Notes: a model not told the origin generated them from the letters alone. A stretch of 64,000 nt of DNA from Enchytraeus crypticus (GCA_905160935.1 CAJHZI010000877.1:51929-115928), one strand, 5' to 3'. Shown: positions 14,501-22,775, counted from the stretch's first letter. Made by a program: numbers and translations.

Positions 14501-17500
14501 GCGTAGTAGACCAACGACAAACGACATGAGTCTGCGCATAATCATAGTGAAGATTACGATTTCAGAATCAGAATCATGATTTAAATCACGATTTCAGAAT
14601 CAGAATCATGATTTAAATCACGATTTCAGAATCAGAATCATGATTTAAATCACGATTTCAGAATCAGAATCATGATTTAAATCACGATTTTCAGAATCAG
14701 AATCATTTCAGAATCAGAATCATGATTTAAATCACGATTTCAGAATCAGAATCATGATTTAAATCACGATTTCAGAATCAGAATCATGATTTAAATCACG
14801 ATTTCAGAATCAGAATCATGATTTAAATCACGATTTCAGAATCAGAATCATGATTTAAATCACGATTTCAGAATCAGAATCATGATTTAAATCACGATTT
14901 CAGAATCAGAATCATGATTTAAATCACGATTTAGAATCAGAATCATGATTTAAATCCACGATTCAGAATCATGATTTAAATCAATTTCAGAATCAGAATT
15001 TAAATCACGATTTCAGAATCAGAATCATGATTTAAATCACGATTTCAGAATCAGAATCATGATTTAAATCACGATTTCAGAATCAGAATCATGATTTGAT
15101 TCAGAATCAGAATCACGATTTCAGAATCAGAATCATGATTTAAATCACGATTTCAGAATCAGAATCATGATTTAAATCACGATTTCAGAATCAGAATCAT
15201 GATTTAAATCACGATTTCAGAATCAGAATCATGATTTAAATCACGATTTCAGAATCAGAATCATGATTTAAATACGATGTTCAGAATCAGAATCATGATT
15301 TAAATCACGATTTCAGAATCAGAATCAGAATCATGATCAGAATCATGATTTAAATCACGATTTCAGAATCAGAATCATGATTTAAATCACGATTTCAGAA
15401 TCAAAATCATGATTTTTTAAATCACGATTTCAGAATCAGAATCATGATTTTTTAAATCACGATTTCAGAATCAGAATCATGATTTAAATCACGATTTCAG
15501 AATCAGAATCATGATTTAAATCACGATTTCAGAATCAGTACCAGAATCATGATAATATTTATGATTTTAGTAGCAGAATGATAATCAAAATCACGATCCT
15601 ATTCATGATTTCAGAATCAGAATCATAATCATTACTTGAATCATAATCATGATCATAATCATTACTTGAATCATAATCATAATCATAATCATTACTTGAA
15701 TCATAATCATAATCATAATCATTACTTGAATCATGAATCATAATCATAATCATATCATTACTTGAATCATAATCATAATATGTATGCATGCAATCATAAT
15801 CCATCACTGATCATAATCATAATCATTACTTGAATCATAATCATTACTTGAATCATAATCATAATCTAATCATTACTTGAATCATAATCATTACTTGAAT
15901 CATAATCATGATCATAATCATATTACTTGAATCGTAATCATAATCATAATCATGATCATTACTTGAATCATAATCATAATCATGATCATTACTTGAATCA
16001 TAATCATAATCATATCATTACTTGAATCATAATCATAATCATAATCATTACTTGAATCATAATCATAATCATAATCATTACTTGAATCATAATCATAATC
16101 ATAATCATTACTTGAATCATAATCATAATCATAATCATTACTTGAATCATAATCATAATCATAATCATTACTTGAATCATAATCATAATCATAATCATTA
16201 CTTGAATCATAATCATAATCATAATCATTACTTGAATCATAATCATAATCATAATCATTACTTAATCATAATCATAATCATAATCATTACTTGAATCATA
16301 ATCATAATCATGATCATTACTTGAATCATAATCATAATCATGATCATTACTTGAATCATAATCATAATCATGATCATTACTTGATCATAATCATAATCAT
16401 GATCATTACTTGAATCATAATCATAATCATGATCATTACTTGAATCATAATCATAATCATAATCATTACTTGAATCATAATCATAATCATAATCATTACT
16501 TGAATCATAATCATAATCATAATCATTACTTGAATCATAATCATAATCATAATCATTACTTGAATCATAATCATAATCATAATCATTACTTGAATCATAA
16601 TCATAATCATCATCATTACTTGAATCATAATCATAATCATAATCATTACTTGAATCATAATCATAATCATAATCATTACTTGAATCATAATCATAATCAT
16701 GATCATTACTTGAATCATAATCATAATCATAATCATTACTTGAATCATAATCATAATCATAATCATTACTTGAATCTTAATCATAATCATAATCATTACT
16801 TGAATCATAATCATAATCATAATCATTACTTGAATCATAATCATAATCATAATCATTACTTGAATCATAATCATAATCATAATCATTACTTGAATCATAA
16901 TCATAATCATAATCATTACTTGAATCATAATCATAATCATAATCATTACTTGAATCATAATCATAATCATAATCATTACTTGAATCATAATCATAATCAT
17001 AATCATTACTTGAATCATAATCATAATCATAATCATTACTTGAATCATAATCATAATCATAATCATTACTTGAATCATAATCATAATCATAATCATTACT
17101 TGAATCATAATCATAATCATAATCATTACTTGAATCATAATCATAATCATAATCATTACTTGAATCATAATCATAATCATAATCATTACTTGAATCATAA
17201 TCATAATCATAATCATTACTTGAATCATAATCATAATCATAATCATTACTTGAATCATAATCATAATCATAATCATTACTTGAATCATAATCATAATCAT
17301 AATCATTACTTGAATCATAATCATAATCATAATCATTACTTGAATCATAATCATAATCATAATCATTACTTGAATCATAATCATAATCATGATCATGATC
17401 ATTGTCATACATACAGAACTGATTTCCTAACCGTACAAGGAGATTCACATAAACATGACTTATCATGATAAATGAGTCATGATCGTAAACAAAGTATTCA

Positions 17501-20500
17501 ATAAAAATTATGATTGAATTGGTTCCTCTAGTAAAACCTTCTCACCGTACCAAATATTAAATCTACCATGGGCAGACGCTCCTTCATGTTTCCTGCTCCG
17601 ACAATATGGAACTCTCTGCCACAAGATCTCCAATCTTGTAATTGTCTAGGTACTTTCCTTGGCAAGGTAAAAACCCATCTCTTTCCGCCTTAGGTCTAAA
17701 TTTTGACCCGCTTGCCTTGGATCTTGGACTTGCACTGTTTTGATCTCGCTTTCTCTTGTGGTCTCTGTGTACTCAGTCGTCATCGTCTGGTGCTTTGGTG
17801 CCTATTTGTGTACAGTCTGCAAGAGACGTCCCGAACATTGCCTTATGGCGAGGACCGGACGTTAAATTCTTATTGATTGATTGTTGGATTACAGTCACAA
17901 GTGTAGGTATTCCTATTTAAAACTGTTGGTATTAGTTTAGAAAAACTAAAATTAGTAGATTTTGCTGAAGAAGAAGCTTAAGACAATACAGACGACGTTT
18001 AGACCACTTTCTTCTCTTAAGTGACTGAGCCAAGATAAACCAAGTGTGTCTATACCACGAACCAGCCATGTATGAGGAGCAAATTCTCAAACTCATAAAA
18101 CACCGTTTATTGAATTACAAATAGCTTATATCCATATATAGGCTTTAAACAATTTAATCCCTTTACGGCCTCTCATTCCAAATACCTAACACTCCTAAAA
18201 AGAATGTATTCACACTAATGTATTCAAAGCAGCCGATATTCCGTGCAACCAAAATCATCATCATCTTCCCTTTAATCAGAGTTTAACTAGGGTTGGGATA
18301 CGAATGAATCTTCTCCACTCCTCTTTGTTCCATACCCAAAACTCTTCCATTCGTTTTAGATATTTTTTGTGGAAATTTCTGGACCCTAGGCGCTCACTAA
18401 CCGAACGCCCTTTCTGCCATTGGTTTGGATCTTAGGGCTTTAGTCGCCTTCTAAAACACGTGCAGGCACCGGCTGGTCTATTTTTCAAACAACCCGAATG
18501 CAATACGGGGAAAGCAATCCGTGCAATCAAAACAATATTCCGTGTAGTCAAATGAAGTATGACTAATAGCATATAGGTTATGTTGCAGATTCATCCGCAA
18601 ATGTGCAATCAAAATAAGAAGATAGAATTAGCTGAGTCCTCACCTCGAGTCAGCCAGGTCTGTGGAAGAGCTGACGCTCAGCTTAGATGAGCTGAGAAAA
18701 GAGAGAACATCTTGATAGAGCTTTACGTTGAACTCATGTTTACACAGGACCACACATCTCTCAGTCATGTTACACAGAACTGTCAAAATGTCCGCCATGT
18801 TGGAGTAGAGAACACTGGCAGAGTCCTGAAGAAAGTCCTGCGTGAAGTGACGCCTCCAGATCTTCTGGAACAACTCCGGGACGTTTAGCTCGGACATTCG
18901 CTCTCCCAGTTCGTTCTGGATTTCCGGTGTGCTTCCGTATCTGAAAATGAGTGGAAGTTTATTGAGTGTGATCGTACGGATTGGGGGTCCGTTGCCTAAT
19001 TTACTCTCATTTCTCTCATTTCATTTAAATATTGCTTTTACTTGCTTTTAATTGTATTTGCTTGTATACTGATTTTGTGTAGTGAATTTATTTTATCAAT
19101 TTCTGAGATTACCTTCACTCTTTTATGAAGGCTACTATAATTTTATTACTTAAGCTTTTTATTTAAATTTTCTACTTTAAATGAACCACATCCGGAATAT
19201 GTAAGCGCTTCTATGGCCTGTATCTTCCGCTCACACAAACGTTTCCATATTTCCCTTTCTATTTGCTTTGCCTGTGTTTTTAAAGTTTGATGTGATGAAT
19301 GAATAAATCATCATCTTCTTCTTCCTTTGAATCCCAGTTTAACTAGGGTCGGCATACGAATAGACTTCCCAAATCCTCTCTGAGTTACATCACATCATCC
19401 ATCAGTCAATCCCCTATTTGATGAATGAATAAATAAAGATAAAAAAATAAAGCAGAAATAGTAAAACAAGGTAAAAGTTTAAAAAGAGCGAAAATCACCA
19501 GTACATACCCGGACACCACTCTTAAAAACTTCAGATGTTCCGAGGCTTCTGGTGTGGAGAACTCTTCAATCTCGTGCAGTTTTCTGCAGCGAGGTCTCAT
19601 CTCTTCCATCATCTCCTCCACGCTCATACCACTTCCTGGTTTTCCAGGTCCCACTCCAGAATCAACCACTTGACCTCCATATGGAAGTGACACAGCTCGC
19701 CGAGTCATCTATTAGCCGGGCGAATTTTCCGTCAAAACGACAACAACAATATTTGCATTAATACTTTGTTTACAATAATTACATTTTATTTAGTGGAGTG
19801 GATTGGGACTAGTGTGCTGCCTTCCTTTTCCCGTACCTACGATTGCAAGTGTTGCTTTCACACATCGGTGCGCAGAAATGCATAATACTACTACTACTAC
19901 TACAACTAATACTACTACTACTACTACTACTAATAATAATAATAATAAGAGTGCTACCGTCATCGATGACAACAGCGAGAACTAGGGAACCAATGCTGAA
20001 CCGATAAAAACTAAAATCTTTCGAACAAAAATCGGTCGATAAAAAACTGGAATATTTCTTACGGTTTAGTATAAACGAGTAGACATATTTTCAATTACTT
20101 AATTAAATGTCTACTAATTAATTAATCAAAAATTTCGGACTCGCAAATATTAAAATATAATTGGTCAAAAACTTGTGAATTTATCAGCTAACAATGTATG
20201 GTCTGGCTGAAACTAATTAAAAAGAAAACTACTGATTGTGCAATTTGTATTCAATTAAAATTTGACTTCAGAGGTTGAATCCCATTAGAATTCTCAGTAT
20301 AGTAGCTTCTTACAACACGTGCAGTCTGCGTCGGCTCTATTCTGAACCGAATTAGTACAAAAAGTGAACATATTTTGTCAGTTTTCATTGTGTTTGTTAG
20401 CAATTCAAGGCCTCGCCGATTCGAATGTTATTTTTGTAGAATAACAATACTAAATGCCGACTTGATTTTGTCTCAATAGTGCTCGACGTTGTCATTGATG

Positions 20501-21204
20501 GCTGTAGCACTCTAATTTTTGTTAAGTTAAAGTGACAAACCAATTAAATATCAATATGGTACCGTGACGCAGAAATCTTATATTGTTAAGAAAACTTTTA
20601 AGGTAATATTATACGTTAAGAATTATCATACTATCTTGGTGCTTTAAAATTATTTTCGTAAATAGATTTTAATGTATTAAGGTAGGCCTATGCTTTTATG
20701 CTAATGTGAAGTGGCATTGTGAAGCATGAAGCAGTATGCTAGATTGAATGACTTGATTTGCTGTGAGCTTTTAACTACTTTATGTGGTTTATTTTGGCTA
20801 TGTTTGTTCAGGGCACATGTCAGTGCTTTCGTGGCCTTTGTGTTTTTTCACTACATATCATGTGTTCCTTTGCTTATGATGTAGCCTAAAGTGAAATAAA
20901 CATGATTCAATTCAATATAACTGAGAATTATTACCGTTGTCTTTGCTTCATCAGAGTGATGACTCCCCGTTGATTTGAAGTCATTAGGGAGATGACCAAG
21001 CACAGAACCTCTCAGCTCTCCAACATCTTCATCTTCTAATCCGCTCTCTCGTTCTTCTGATTCTACTTCAACTCCAGTTCTCGAAGCTTTACTTTCAGTC
21101 GTAGAGTGGGCACCATCAGCAACTTGGCATTGTCCTGACACTGAATCGCTATCATTTGTTACAGAGCCAAGCCCCTGTTCACATTCATCTCTTCCTGATT
21201 GCAT
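1095..21204 (-). CDS. Gene B: ARM-TIR-SAM protein, 1208 aa, 10 coding exons
   Basis: Coding exons in order of transcription are 21204-20935, 19708-19509, 18940-18644, 14531-14369, 12943-12616, 7423-5657, 4735-4634, 4061-3855, 3059-2912 and 1239-1095. Intron phases are 0,2,2,0,1,1,1,1,2; the sum is 3627 nt with one stop at the end. Predicted parts: acidic Ser-rich N terminus (1-90), helical block (about 157-256), armadillo-like repeats (about 257-465), low-complexity linker (about 470-970), TIR (about 973-1085) and SAM (about 1141-1208). The TIR has the F-I-S-Y-Q-W start, V-D-V-D before the BB loop, and Glu1043 in C-R-T-E-A-E-Y, aligning with the SARM1 catalytic Glu. It is a paralogue of gene A upstream, on the same strand with the same phases. 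Probably a cytosolic TIR NADase or signalling protein (inference). The junction between exons 8 and 9 is the least certain, and a 5' UTR exon may lie further upstream. Confidence 0.85.
1360..1430. repeat. (TA)n microsatellite
   Basis: About 70 bp of pure TA dinucleotides in the last intron of gene B, ending where a SINE-like repeat begins. Confidence 0.97.
1434..1795 (-). mobile_element. Short interspersed repeat, family 2, near full length
   Basis: A copy of a family of about 370 bp also seen at 35546-35912 and 48258-48628, with shorter copies elsewhere. Sense strand is minus: it starts with a CCCGTGTTGTGNNCGGG-like head, contains an acgtaagaggcgactaaa-like core, and ends in ggcagtgcactgaagaag. 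That tail resembles the 3' end of the LINE at 8084-10290 (ggcagtgcactaagagag), which suggests a SINE moved by that LINE. Confidence 0.75.
1814..1944 (+). mobile_element. tRNA-derived SINE (family 1)
   Basis: The tRNA-like head has an A-box-like stretch (tggcgacatcgg) and a B-box-like stretch (gggttcaaatcc), followed by the family body ending in gacgttaaccttagctttt. Nine other copies lie in the window. It has inserted beside TA repeats. Confidence 0.85.
1958..2345. repeat. (TA)n with CA/TG interruptions
   Basis: Nearly 390 bp of TA-rich microsatellite with short (CA)n/(TG)n runs and a repeated tcctgtacatatata motif on both strands. ORFs of 100-190 codons across it are artefacts of the repeat. 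Confidence 0.95.
2346..2483 (-). mobile_element. tRNA-derived SINE (family 1)
   Basis: Inverted copy of the element at 1814-1944, about 530 bp away; the two flank the TA-rich tract and could pair as a long hairpin. The A box reads tggcgaagtcgg on the minus strand. It is followed at 2484-2518 by more TA repeats. Confidence 0.88.
2912..3059 (-). CDS. Gene B exon 9: linker and first half of SAM domain
   Basis: Encodes a short Ser-rich linker and then [11 protein letters not shown], the start of a SAM domain. The donor (acttg|gtaaag, phase 2) matches the gene A counterpart. The 5' end is less certain: the tatag acceptor at 3060-3062 fits a phase-1 donor in the previous exon, while a cacag acceptor at 3052-3054 would need a weak phase-0 donor. 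Confidence 0.8.
3345..3675 (+). mobile_element. 5S-rRNA-derived SINE
   Basis: The head (about 3372-3470) resembles the 3' two thirds of 5S rRNA, including the intermediate element ggttagtac and a box-C-like gtgaccaccttggaag. The body follows, and the tail is repeated TTATG. Other copies are at 45873-46155 and, inverted, 55662-55941. A short palindrome at about 3523-3568 (inverted gatgctccatt / gagcatcaattg) is peculiar to this copy. Confidence 0.8.
3855..4061 (-). CDS. Gene B exon 8: C-terminal half of TIR domain
   Basis: Starts after the acceptor atgacag with AA, completing the Glu codon split by the phase-1 intron (E-A-E-Y-A-F). It then encodes [13 protein letters not shown] and K-L-V-H-D-L, the end of the TIR fold shared with gene A. 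The donor is uncertain; the phase-1 site ctctgg|gttact at 3854 gives a consistent join to exon 9, though the reading frame stays open only a few codons beyond it. Confidence 0.82.
4249..4322 (+). mobile_element. Family 3 SINE-like fragment
   Basis: Short copy of the head of a dispersed family (cgtgttgtgtccg... cacgtgtcgcagaaggcgactaaag). Longer copies are at 43482-43705 and 45430-45690. Confidence 0.65.
4425..4624. repeat. About 14-bp minisatellite beside the gene B exon 7 donor
   Basis: About 14 tandem copies of gtcagggtattaat, some reading tacgact or tactact. It begins about 9 bp inside the intron downstream of exon 7. The intron sequence right after the donor (ttaatggttccctgaca on the minus strand) looks like the parent of the unit. 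Confidence 0.9.
4634..4735 (-). CDS. Gene B exon 7: central TIR domain
   Basis: 102 nt, the same length as the gene A counterpart. Encodes [19 protein letters not shown] and S-P-N-C-R-T, the middle of the TIR fold. Phase 1 on both sides; the last base G begins the codon of the putative catalytic Glu. Acceptor gataacag, donor aacag|gttaat. Confidence 0.9.
4742..4821. repeat. (TGAA)n tetranucleotide repeat at an exon acceptor
   Basis: About 20 copies of TGAA with one variant. It ends a few bases from the gene B exon 7 acceptor, so it lies where the branch point and pyrimidine tract are expected. It continues into looser ATCA-rich sequence to about 4950. Confidence 0.95.
5235..5345 (+). mobile_element. 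tRNA-like SINE fragment
   Basis: Contains tggctgaatgaatggctcg, an anticodon-stem-like stretch and a B-box-like ggtttgaatctctgcc. It resembles the tRNA-like element at 59401-59585 and is followed directly by a LINE 3' end. Confidence 0.45.
5370..5638 (+). mobile_element. LINE 3'-end fragment (same family as 8084-10290)
   Basis: Matches the last 270 bp or so of that LINE. It encodes remnants of [20 protein letters not shown] and ends in ccagtaggcagtgcactaagagagaga. It lies in the intron after gene B exon 6, ending about 20 bp from that exon. Confidence 0.85.
5657..7423 (-). CDS. Gene B exon 6: last ARM helices, low-complexity linker, TIR start
   Basis: 1767 nt in one exon. It opens with the end of the armadillo block ([10 protein letters not shown]), then about 500 residues rich in Ser, Asn, Lys, Asp and Arg with no visible fold, including the decapeptide array at 7005-7245. 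It ends with the first TIR strand and helix (H-H-L-F-I-S-Y-Q-W to V-D-V-D-N-M). Gene A has two exons (153 and 228 nt) and a much shorter linker in the same place. Donor catgg|gtcagt, phase 1. The frame is open throughout, which supports real coding despite the low complexity. Confidence 0.88.
7005..7245 (-). repeat. Coding 30-bp minisatellite: eight decapeptide repeats
   Basis: Eight copies of V-D-R-L-A-D-R-L-G-[GV] in the gene B linker, residues about 480-560. Units ending GG and GV alternate, pointing to a 60-bp duplication unit. The period of 30 keeps the frame. The peptide is charged and amphipathic and might form helices (inference). Confidence 0.93.
7943..8071. repeat. 19-bp minisatellite
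   Basis: Nearly seven perfect copies of agttatacactatattctt in the intron before gene B exon 6, directly upstream of a LINE insertion. Confidence 0.95.
8084..10290 (+). mobile_element. 5'-truncated, decayed APE-type LINE
   Basis: Begins within the end of an apurinic-type endonuclease (S-D-H-N-L-V at about 8152). A 264-codon open stretch (8113-8907) continues into reverse transcriptase motifs in broken frames: G-I-D-E-I-P-A-E near 8900, I-P-I-P-K-K near 9030, T-Q-F-G-F-R-K-G near 9175 and V-D-F-E-K-A-F-D-R near 9280. The C-terminal part at 9867-10229 reads Y-G-C-E-A-W-T-L and R-W-I-G-H-I-L-R. Frameshifts and stops make it non-functional. It lies in a gene B intron, antisense to the gene. Clade not certain (RTE-like). 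Confidence 0.85.
10300..10355. repeat. Dispersed repeat shared with 24893-24955
   Basis: More than 50 bp (cacatgacataccgcatgtg onward) is nearly identical at both places. Here it follows the 3' end of the LINE. Type unknown. Confidence 0.6.
10384..10465 (-). mobile_element. Fragment of the 5S-derived SINE body
   Basis: Inverted match to the middle of the 5S SINE (caattgcagccggcgcg, then ccatcaccctcggg). It lacks the 5S-like head. Confidence 0.55.
10655..10865 (+). mobile_element. Family 2 SINE-like repeat, 5'-truncated
   Basis: Carries the last 210 bp of the family (gggaaaccgcctcagaagcc to ggcagtgcactgaagaagaa). Confidence 0.75.
11175..11275 (+). mobile_element. SINE-like tail, family 6
   Basis: gacggtagctcgagtgtgtcgag ... 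gaaccttgacgttaaacacac matches 26175-26275 closely. Related in its 3' part to the tRNA-like element at 11350-11545. Confidence 0.6.
11350..11545 (+). mobile_element. tRNA-like SINE, family 6
   Basis: Has an A-box-like ggctcgtagtgtaagcg and a B-box-like ggggtcaattccc, then a body ending in ttctgaccttgactttaaac like the neighbouring family 6 tail. Confidence 0.5.
11600..11935. repeat. (GTATC)n pentanucleotide array
   Basis: About 67 copies of GTATC with ATATC, ACATC and ACACC variants arranged in short higher-order patterns. It is open in several frames for simple arithmetic reasons and is not coding. Confidence 0.97.
11960..12096 (+). mobile_element. tRNA-derived SINE (family 1)
   Basis: Full copy with A box tggcgaagtcgg and B box gggttcaaatcc, ending gttaacattagcttt. 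It sits against the (GTATC)n array. Confidence 0.88.
12247..12296 (-). pseudogene. Duplicated 3' end of gene B exon 5 with donor (copy 2)
   Basis: 50 bp, nearly identical to 12611-12660. On the minus strand it keeps C-R-E-A-I-x-N-E-x-G-C-V-E and the donor gaag|gtctga, with no stop. A tcag just upstream could act as an acceptor; the resulting 41-nt exon would break the frame. Confidence 0.85.
12471..12520 (-). pseudogene. Duplicated 3' end of gene B exon 5 with donor (copy 1)
   Basis: As the previous copy but more diverged. The Val-Glu codons before the donor have become Val-stop, so this copy cannot code in the exon frame. The donor g|gtctga is kept. Confidence 0.85.
12616..12943 (-). CDS. 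Gene B exon 5: armadillo-like repeats
   Basis: 328 nt, from acceptor actgtccag to donor gaag|gtctga (phase 0 in, phase 1 out). Encodes [23 protein letters not shown] and E-G-L-W-V-L-A-F-R, typical armadillo/HEAT helices. The gene A exon is 337 nt and aligns throughout. Confidence 0.9.
13026..13155 (+). mobile_element. tRNA-derived SINE (family 1)
   Basis: Full copy, head ggctggagccagtggcgaag and end gacgttaaccttagctttt, about 85 bp upstream of gene B exon 5 in its intron. Confidence 0.9.
13570..14200 (-). repeat. 36-bp minisatellite made of exon 4 end plus splice donor
   Basis: About 14 near-identical 36-bp units at 13570-14072, with three diverged longer units at 14073-14200. On the minus strand each unit reads tgtcaggccctactactact then g|gtaagtactctacag. 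The first part matches the last 18 nt of gene B exon 4 (C-Q-A-L-L-L) about 170 bp upstream. Each unit thus has a pseudo-exon of 21 nt, a consensus donor and a cag acceptor-like end. The long ORF across it follows from the period of 36. Confidence 0.9.
14369..14531 (-). CDS. Gene B exon 4: armadillo-like helix
   Basis: 163 nt, the same length as in gene A. Acceptor atgcgcag, donor ctacta|gtaata (phase 2 in, 0 out). Encodes [11 protein letters not shown] and D-S-G-A-V-Q-T-L, aligning with L-M-N-L-L-Y-D-L-V-Q-N of gene A. Its donor is a weaker match to the consensus than the GTAAGT donors repeated in the downstream minisatellite. Confidence 0.88.
14575..15545. repeat. 32-bp minisatellite array
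   Basis: About 30 copies of a cacgatttcagaatcagaat-catgatttaaat unit with indels. The unit is partly palindromic (atcatgat, atttaaat). It starts about 40 bp upstream of the exon 4 acceptor and merges leftwards into related GATTC words. Confidence 0.95.
15610..17400. repeat. 30-bp minisatellite array, highly uniform in its right part
   Basis: Units of cttgaatcataatcataatc-ataatcatta. Units at 15610-16020 vary in length; from about 16021 to 17390 nearly all are identical, with a few single-base changes. It lies in the intron before gene B exon 4. The 343- and 352-codon ORFs are artefacts. Confidence 0.97.
17540..17885 (+). mobile_element. LINE 3'-end fragment (CR1/L2-like)
   Basis: Encodes [15 protein letters not shown] and K-T-H-L-F-P-P then stop, the C-terminal end seen also at 27670-27984. 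The 3' UTR ends gaccggacgttaaattcttattgattgattg. Related tails at 21718-21835 and 53220-53445. Confidence 0.8.
18270..18512 (-). mobile_element. Family 3 SINE-like repeat
   Basis: Inverted copy with the head ending in cccgtattgcattcgggttg and core gaaggcgactaaag on the minus strand; the (ATC)n end lies at its left. Confidence 0.7.
18644..18940 (-). CDS. Gene B exon 3: conserved N-terminal helical block
   Basis: 297 nt, acceptor cattttcag, donor ctcgag|gtgagg, phase 2 on both sides. Encodes [21 protein letters not shown] and [12 protein letters not shown], aligning with gene A exon 2 at every position over the first 26 residues. No family name is recognised for this block; it is helical and leads into the armadillo repeats. 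Confidence 0.88.
19316..19420 (-). mobile_element. Family 3 SINE-like fragment
   Basis: tcttcctttgaatcccagtttaactagggtcggcatacgaatag is the left end of the family. Confidence 0.55.
19509..19708 (-). CDS. Gene B exon 2: N-terminal region
   Basis: 200 nt, acceptor gctaatag (phase 0), donor tccgg|gtatgt (phase 2). Encodes a Gly/Pro-rich start then [15 protein letters not shown] and [12 protein letters not shown]. The end aligns with the C-terminal part of gene A exon 1 (S-E-D-F-S-Y-L-S-I-I-T). Confidence 0.8.
19885..19950. repeat. (CTA)n / (AAT)n microsatellite
   Basis: Short trinucleotide runs in the first intron of gene B. Confidence 0.9.
20450..20525 (+). mobile_element. Family 4 repeat fragment
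   Basis: gttgtcattgatggctgtagcactctaatt matches longer copies at 22630-22775 and 25168-25312. Confidence 0.65.
20935..21204 (-). CDS. Gene B exon 1: acidic Ser-rich N terminus
   Basis: 270 nt from ATG to donor caacg|gtaata (phase 0). It is rich in Ser, Glu and Asp, with no visible domain. An in-frame TAA lies 15 nt upstream of the ATG, supporting this start, but cttcag directly before the ATG could be an acceptor, so a 5' UTR exon may exist. The frame and the phase-0 join to exon 2 fit. Confidence 0.65.
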
Positions 21205-21299
21205 CTGAAGATCGCGTTACTCTAACTGATTGATTGATTTAATTAGAAAATGTTACATTGAATGCTGCGCTTGTGAAACAACAGCATTGAAGTAAAGAT

Positions 21300-21490
21300 T
21301 TAATACGTTGATTCAGTGGATTAAGTGGAATCCGTGGATTAAGCCGATTAAGCGGATTTATTTAGTGGATTTAGTGTTTCAAGAGGATTATACGGATTTA
21401 GTGGATTAAGAGGATTCAGTAGATTAAGAGGATTCAGTGGATTCAGTGAATTAAGTGGATTCAGTGAATTAAGTGGATTCAGTTGATTAT
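21300..21490. repeat. Degenerate 12-bp repeat
   Basis: Repeated ggattcagtgaattaagt words between the two genes, upstream of gene B. Confidence 0.8.
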
Positions 21491-21717
21491 TAAATTGCTT
21501 GATTTCTCAGCGCTGTTCATCGGTGTGTAATTGTAGATCACTAGGAGTATAGATCCCTTATTGAATTAAATCCTTTGAGGTGTTGCTGTATATTTGCTTG
21601 GATTATTTACACTAGTTTTGGTTATAAAATATTCACAGCTTCATCAAATCTATTTACTACAATTAACAGTTTAGTTTAATCGTTAATTTGCAACTGAATT
21701 GAACGATTAATGGAAGG

Positions 21718-21835
21718 TCATCTCCTGTCGTCATCTTGTGGTGCTTTGGCGCCTGTTTGTGTAGAGTCTGCAAGAGACGTCCCTGACATTGCCTTATGGC
21801 GATGAACCGGACGTTAAATTCTTATTGATTGATTG
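21718..21835 (+). mobile_element. LINE tail fragment (as 17540-17885)
   Basis: gcaagagacgtccctgacattgcc... ggacgttaaattcttattgattgattg, nearly identical to the last 110 bp of the element at 17540-17885. Confidence 0.75.
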
Positions 21836-22016
21836 AGTGAAGATAAAACTGATTTTTAACTCGAGTAGATTTTCTTACGTTAAGCTATCAAAACAATATC
21901 TTGCACTAAATGAAAGAAACTTCGTTGCACAACAGAGAAAAAAATTATCTAACCCACTGAAATACTATTAAATCTCTGGTAGATAATCAAAGTGGATATA
22001 TTAAGCTTACAGTTAA

Positions 22017-22205
22017 GTGACAAATGGGTCTAAAGAATTCAAGAAGACTGGTTCGGTGCCACTAAGAAAATATCGTAACGACACTGCCACAAACAGCAAG
22101 ACCTGGAGGTATCGAAAGAGAGAAAGACCTATAGCAACAGATTTAAATCCGTTACTACCGGCTTATCACACATACGGCAAAGTCGGTAATGATAAACGTT
22201 ACTAA
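22017..22205 (+). other. Small ORF of unknown status
   Basis: 62 codons, Lys/Arg-rich, not repetitive and not matched elsewhere in the window. It has no recognisable domain and no good splice context. More likely chance or a decayed fragment than a gene. Confidence 0.12.
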
Positions 22206-22264
22206 TACATTATAGCCTGTCTACAACTGATACACTCATTTGAGTGAATTTATCCTACATACTT

Positions 22265-22395
22265 CTTAGGCTACATAAGGTGTGGATAAGGCAAAGACTT
22301 TGTGAAGAGATTAACTGATTTAAGGAGTACTCTTATGGAGCGAGAAAGCAGACTTTGAGTATGAATATGTACCTTGAACCTGTCAATGTACAAGA
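22265..22395 (+). mobile_element. Family 2 SINE-like repeat, truncated
   Basis: Carries tacataaggtgtggataagg ... gagcgagaaagcagactttg ... ccttgaacctg, and stops before the usual tail. Confidence 0.7.
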
Positions 22396-22629
22396 AGAGT
22401 TCTTAGAAAGCTGCCTGCAACTGACTTTTCACTTGACTTTTAACAGATTTAGGAGCTAAAAAAGAGGTATTCTTAATGTTCATTTAATCTAAATATTTTC
22501 TATTAGGACTCTTAGGGGTATACGAAGTGACTTGTAGCAAATAGTATTCCGCATGAAGCATTCACTAACATTAGCATCCGATATACATGTATGTATGAAC
22601 TTGTCTTGAATTTTATGTATTAATTTATT

Positions 22630-22775
22630 ACTTTGGACTGAATTTCTGGATTTTGGAATTTGCATCGTTTTTGGACCTTCCTTTTTTGCTCGCCGGCTTG
22701 ATTTTGTCTCAATAGTGCTCGATGTTGTCATTGATGACTGTAGCACTCTAATTGTTGTTGTTATTATTATTAAAC
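22630..22775 (+). mobile_element. Family 4 repeat
   Basis: tactttggactgaatttctgg ... ggcttgattttgtctcaatag ... ctgtagcactctaatt, then (GTT)n(ATT)n. Similar copies at 25168-25312 and 37795-37955. A SINE-like element with a TTA-rich tail; origin unknown. Confidence 0.7.

Noticed and set aside
16377-17468. ORFs of 343 and 352 codons on both strands
   Set aside because: They lie wholly in the 30-bp array; a period divisible by three keeps several frames open. No gene-like composition.
1095-21204. Gene B as a SARM1 orthologue
   Set aside because: Domain order is ARM-TIR-SAM with one SAM, and the TIR sequence (S-Y-Q-W, G-W-L-G) is of another invertebrate type.
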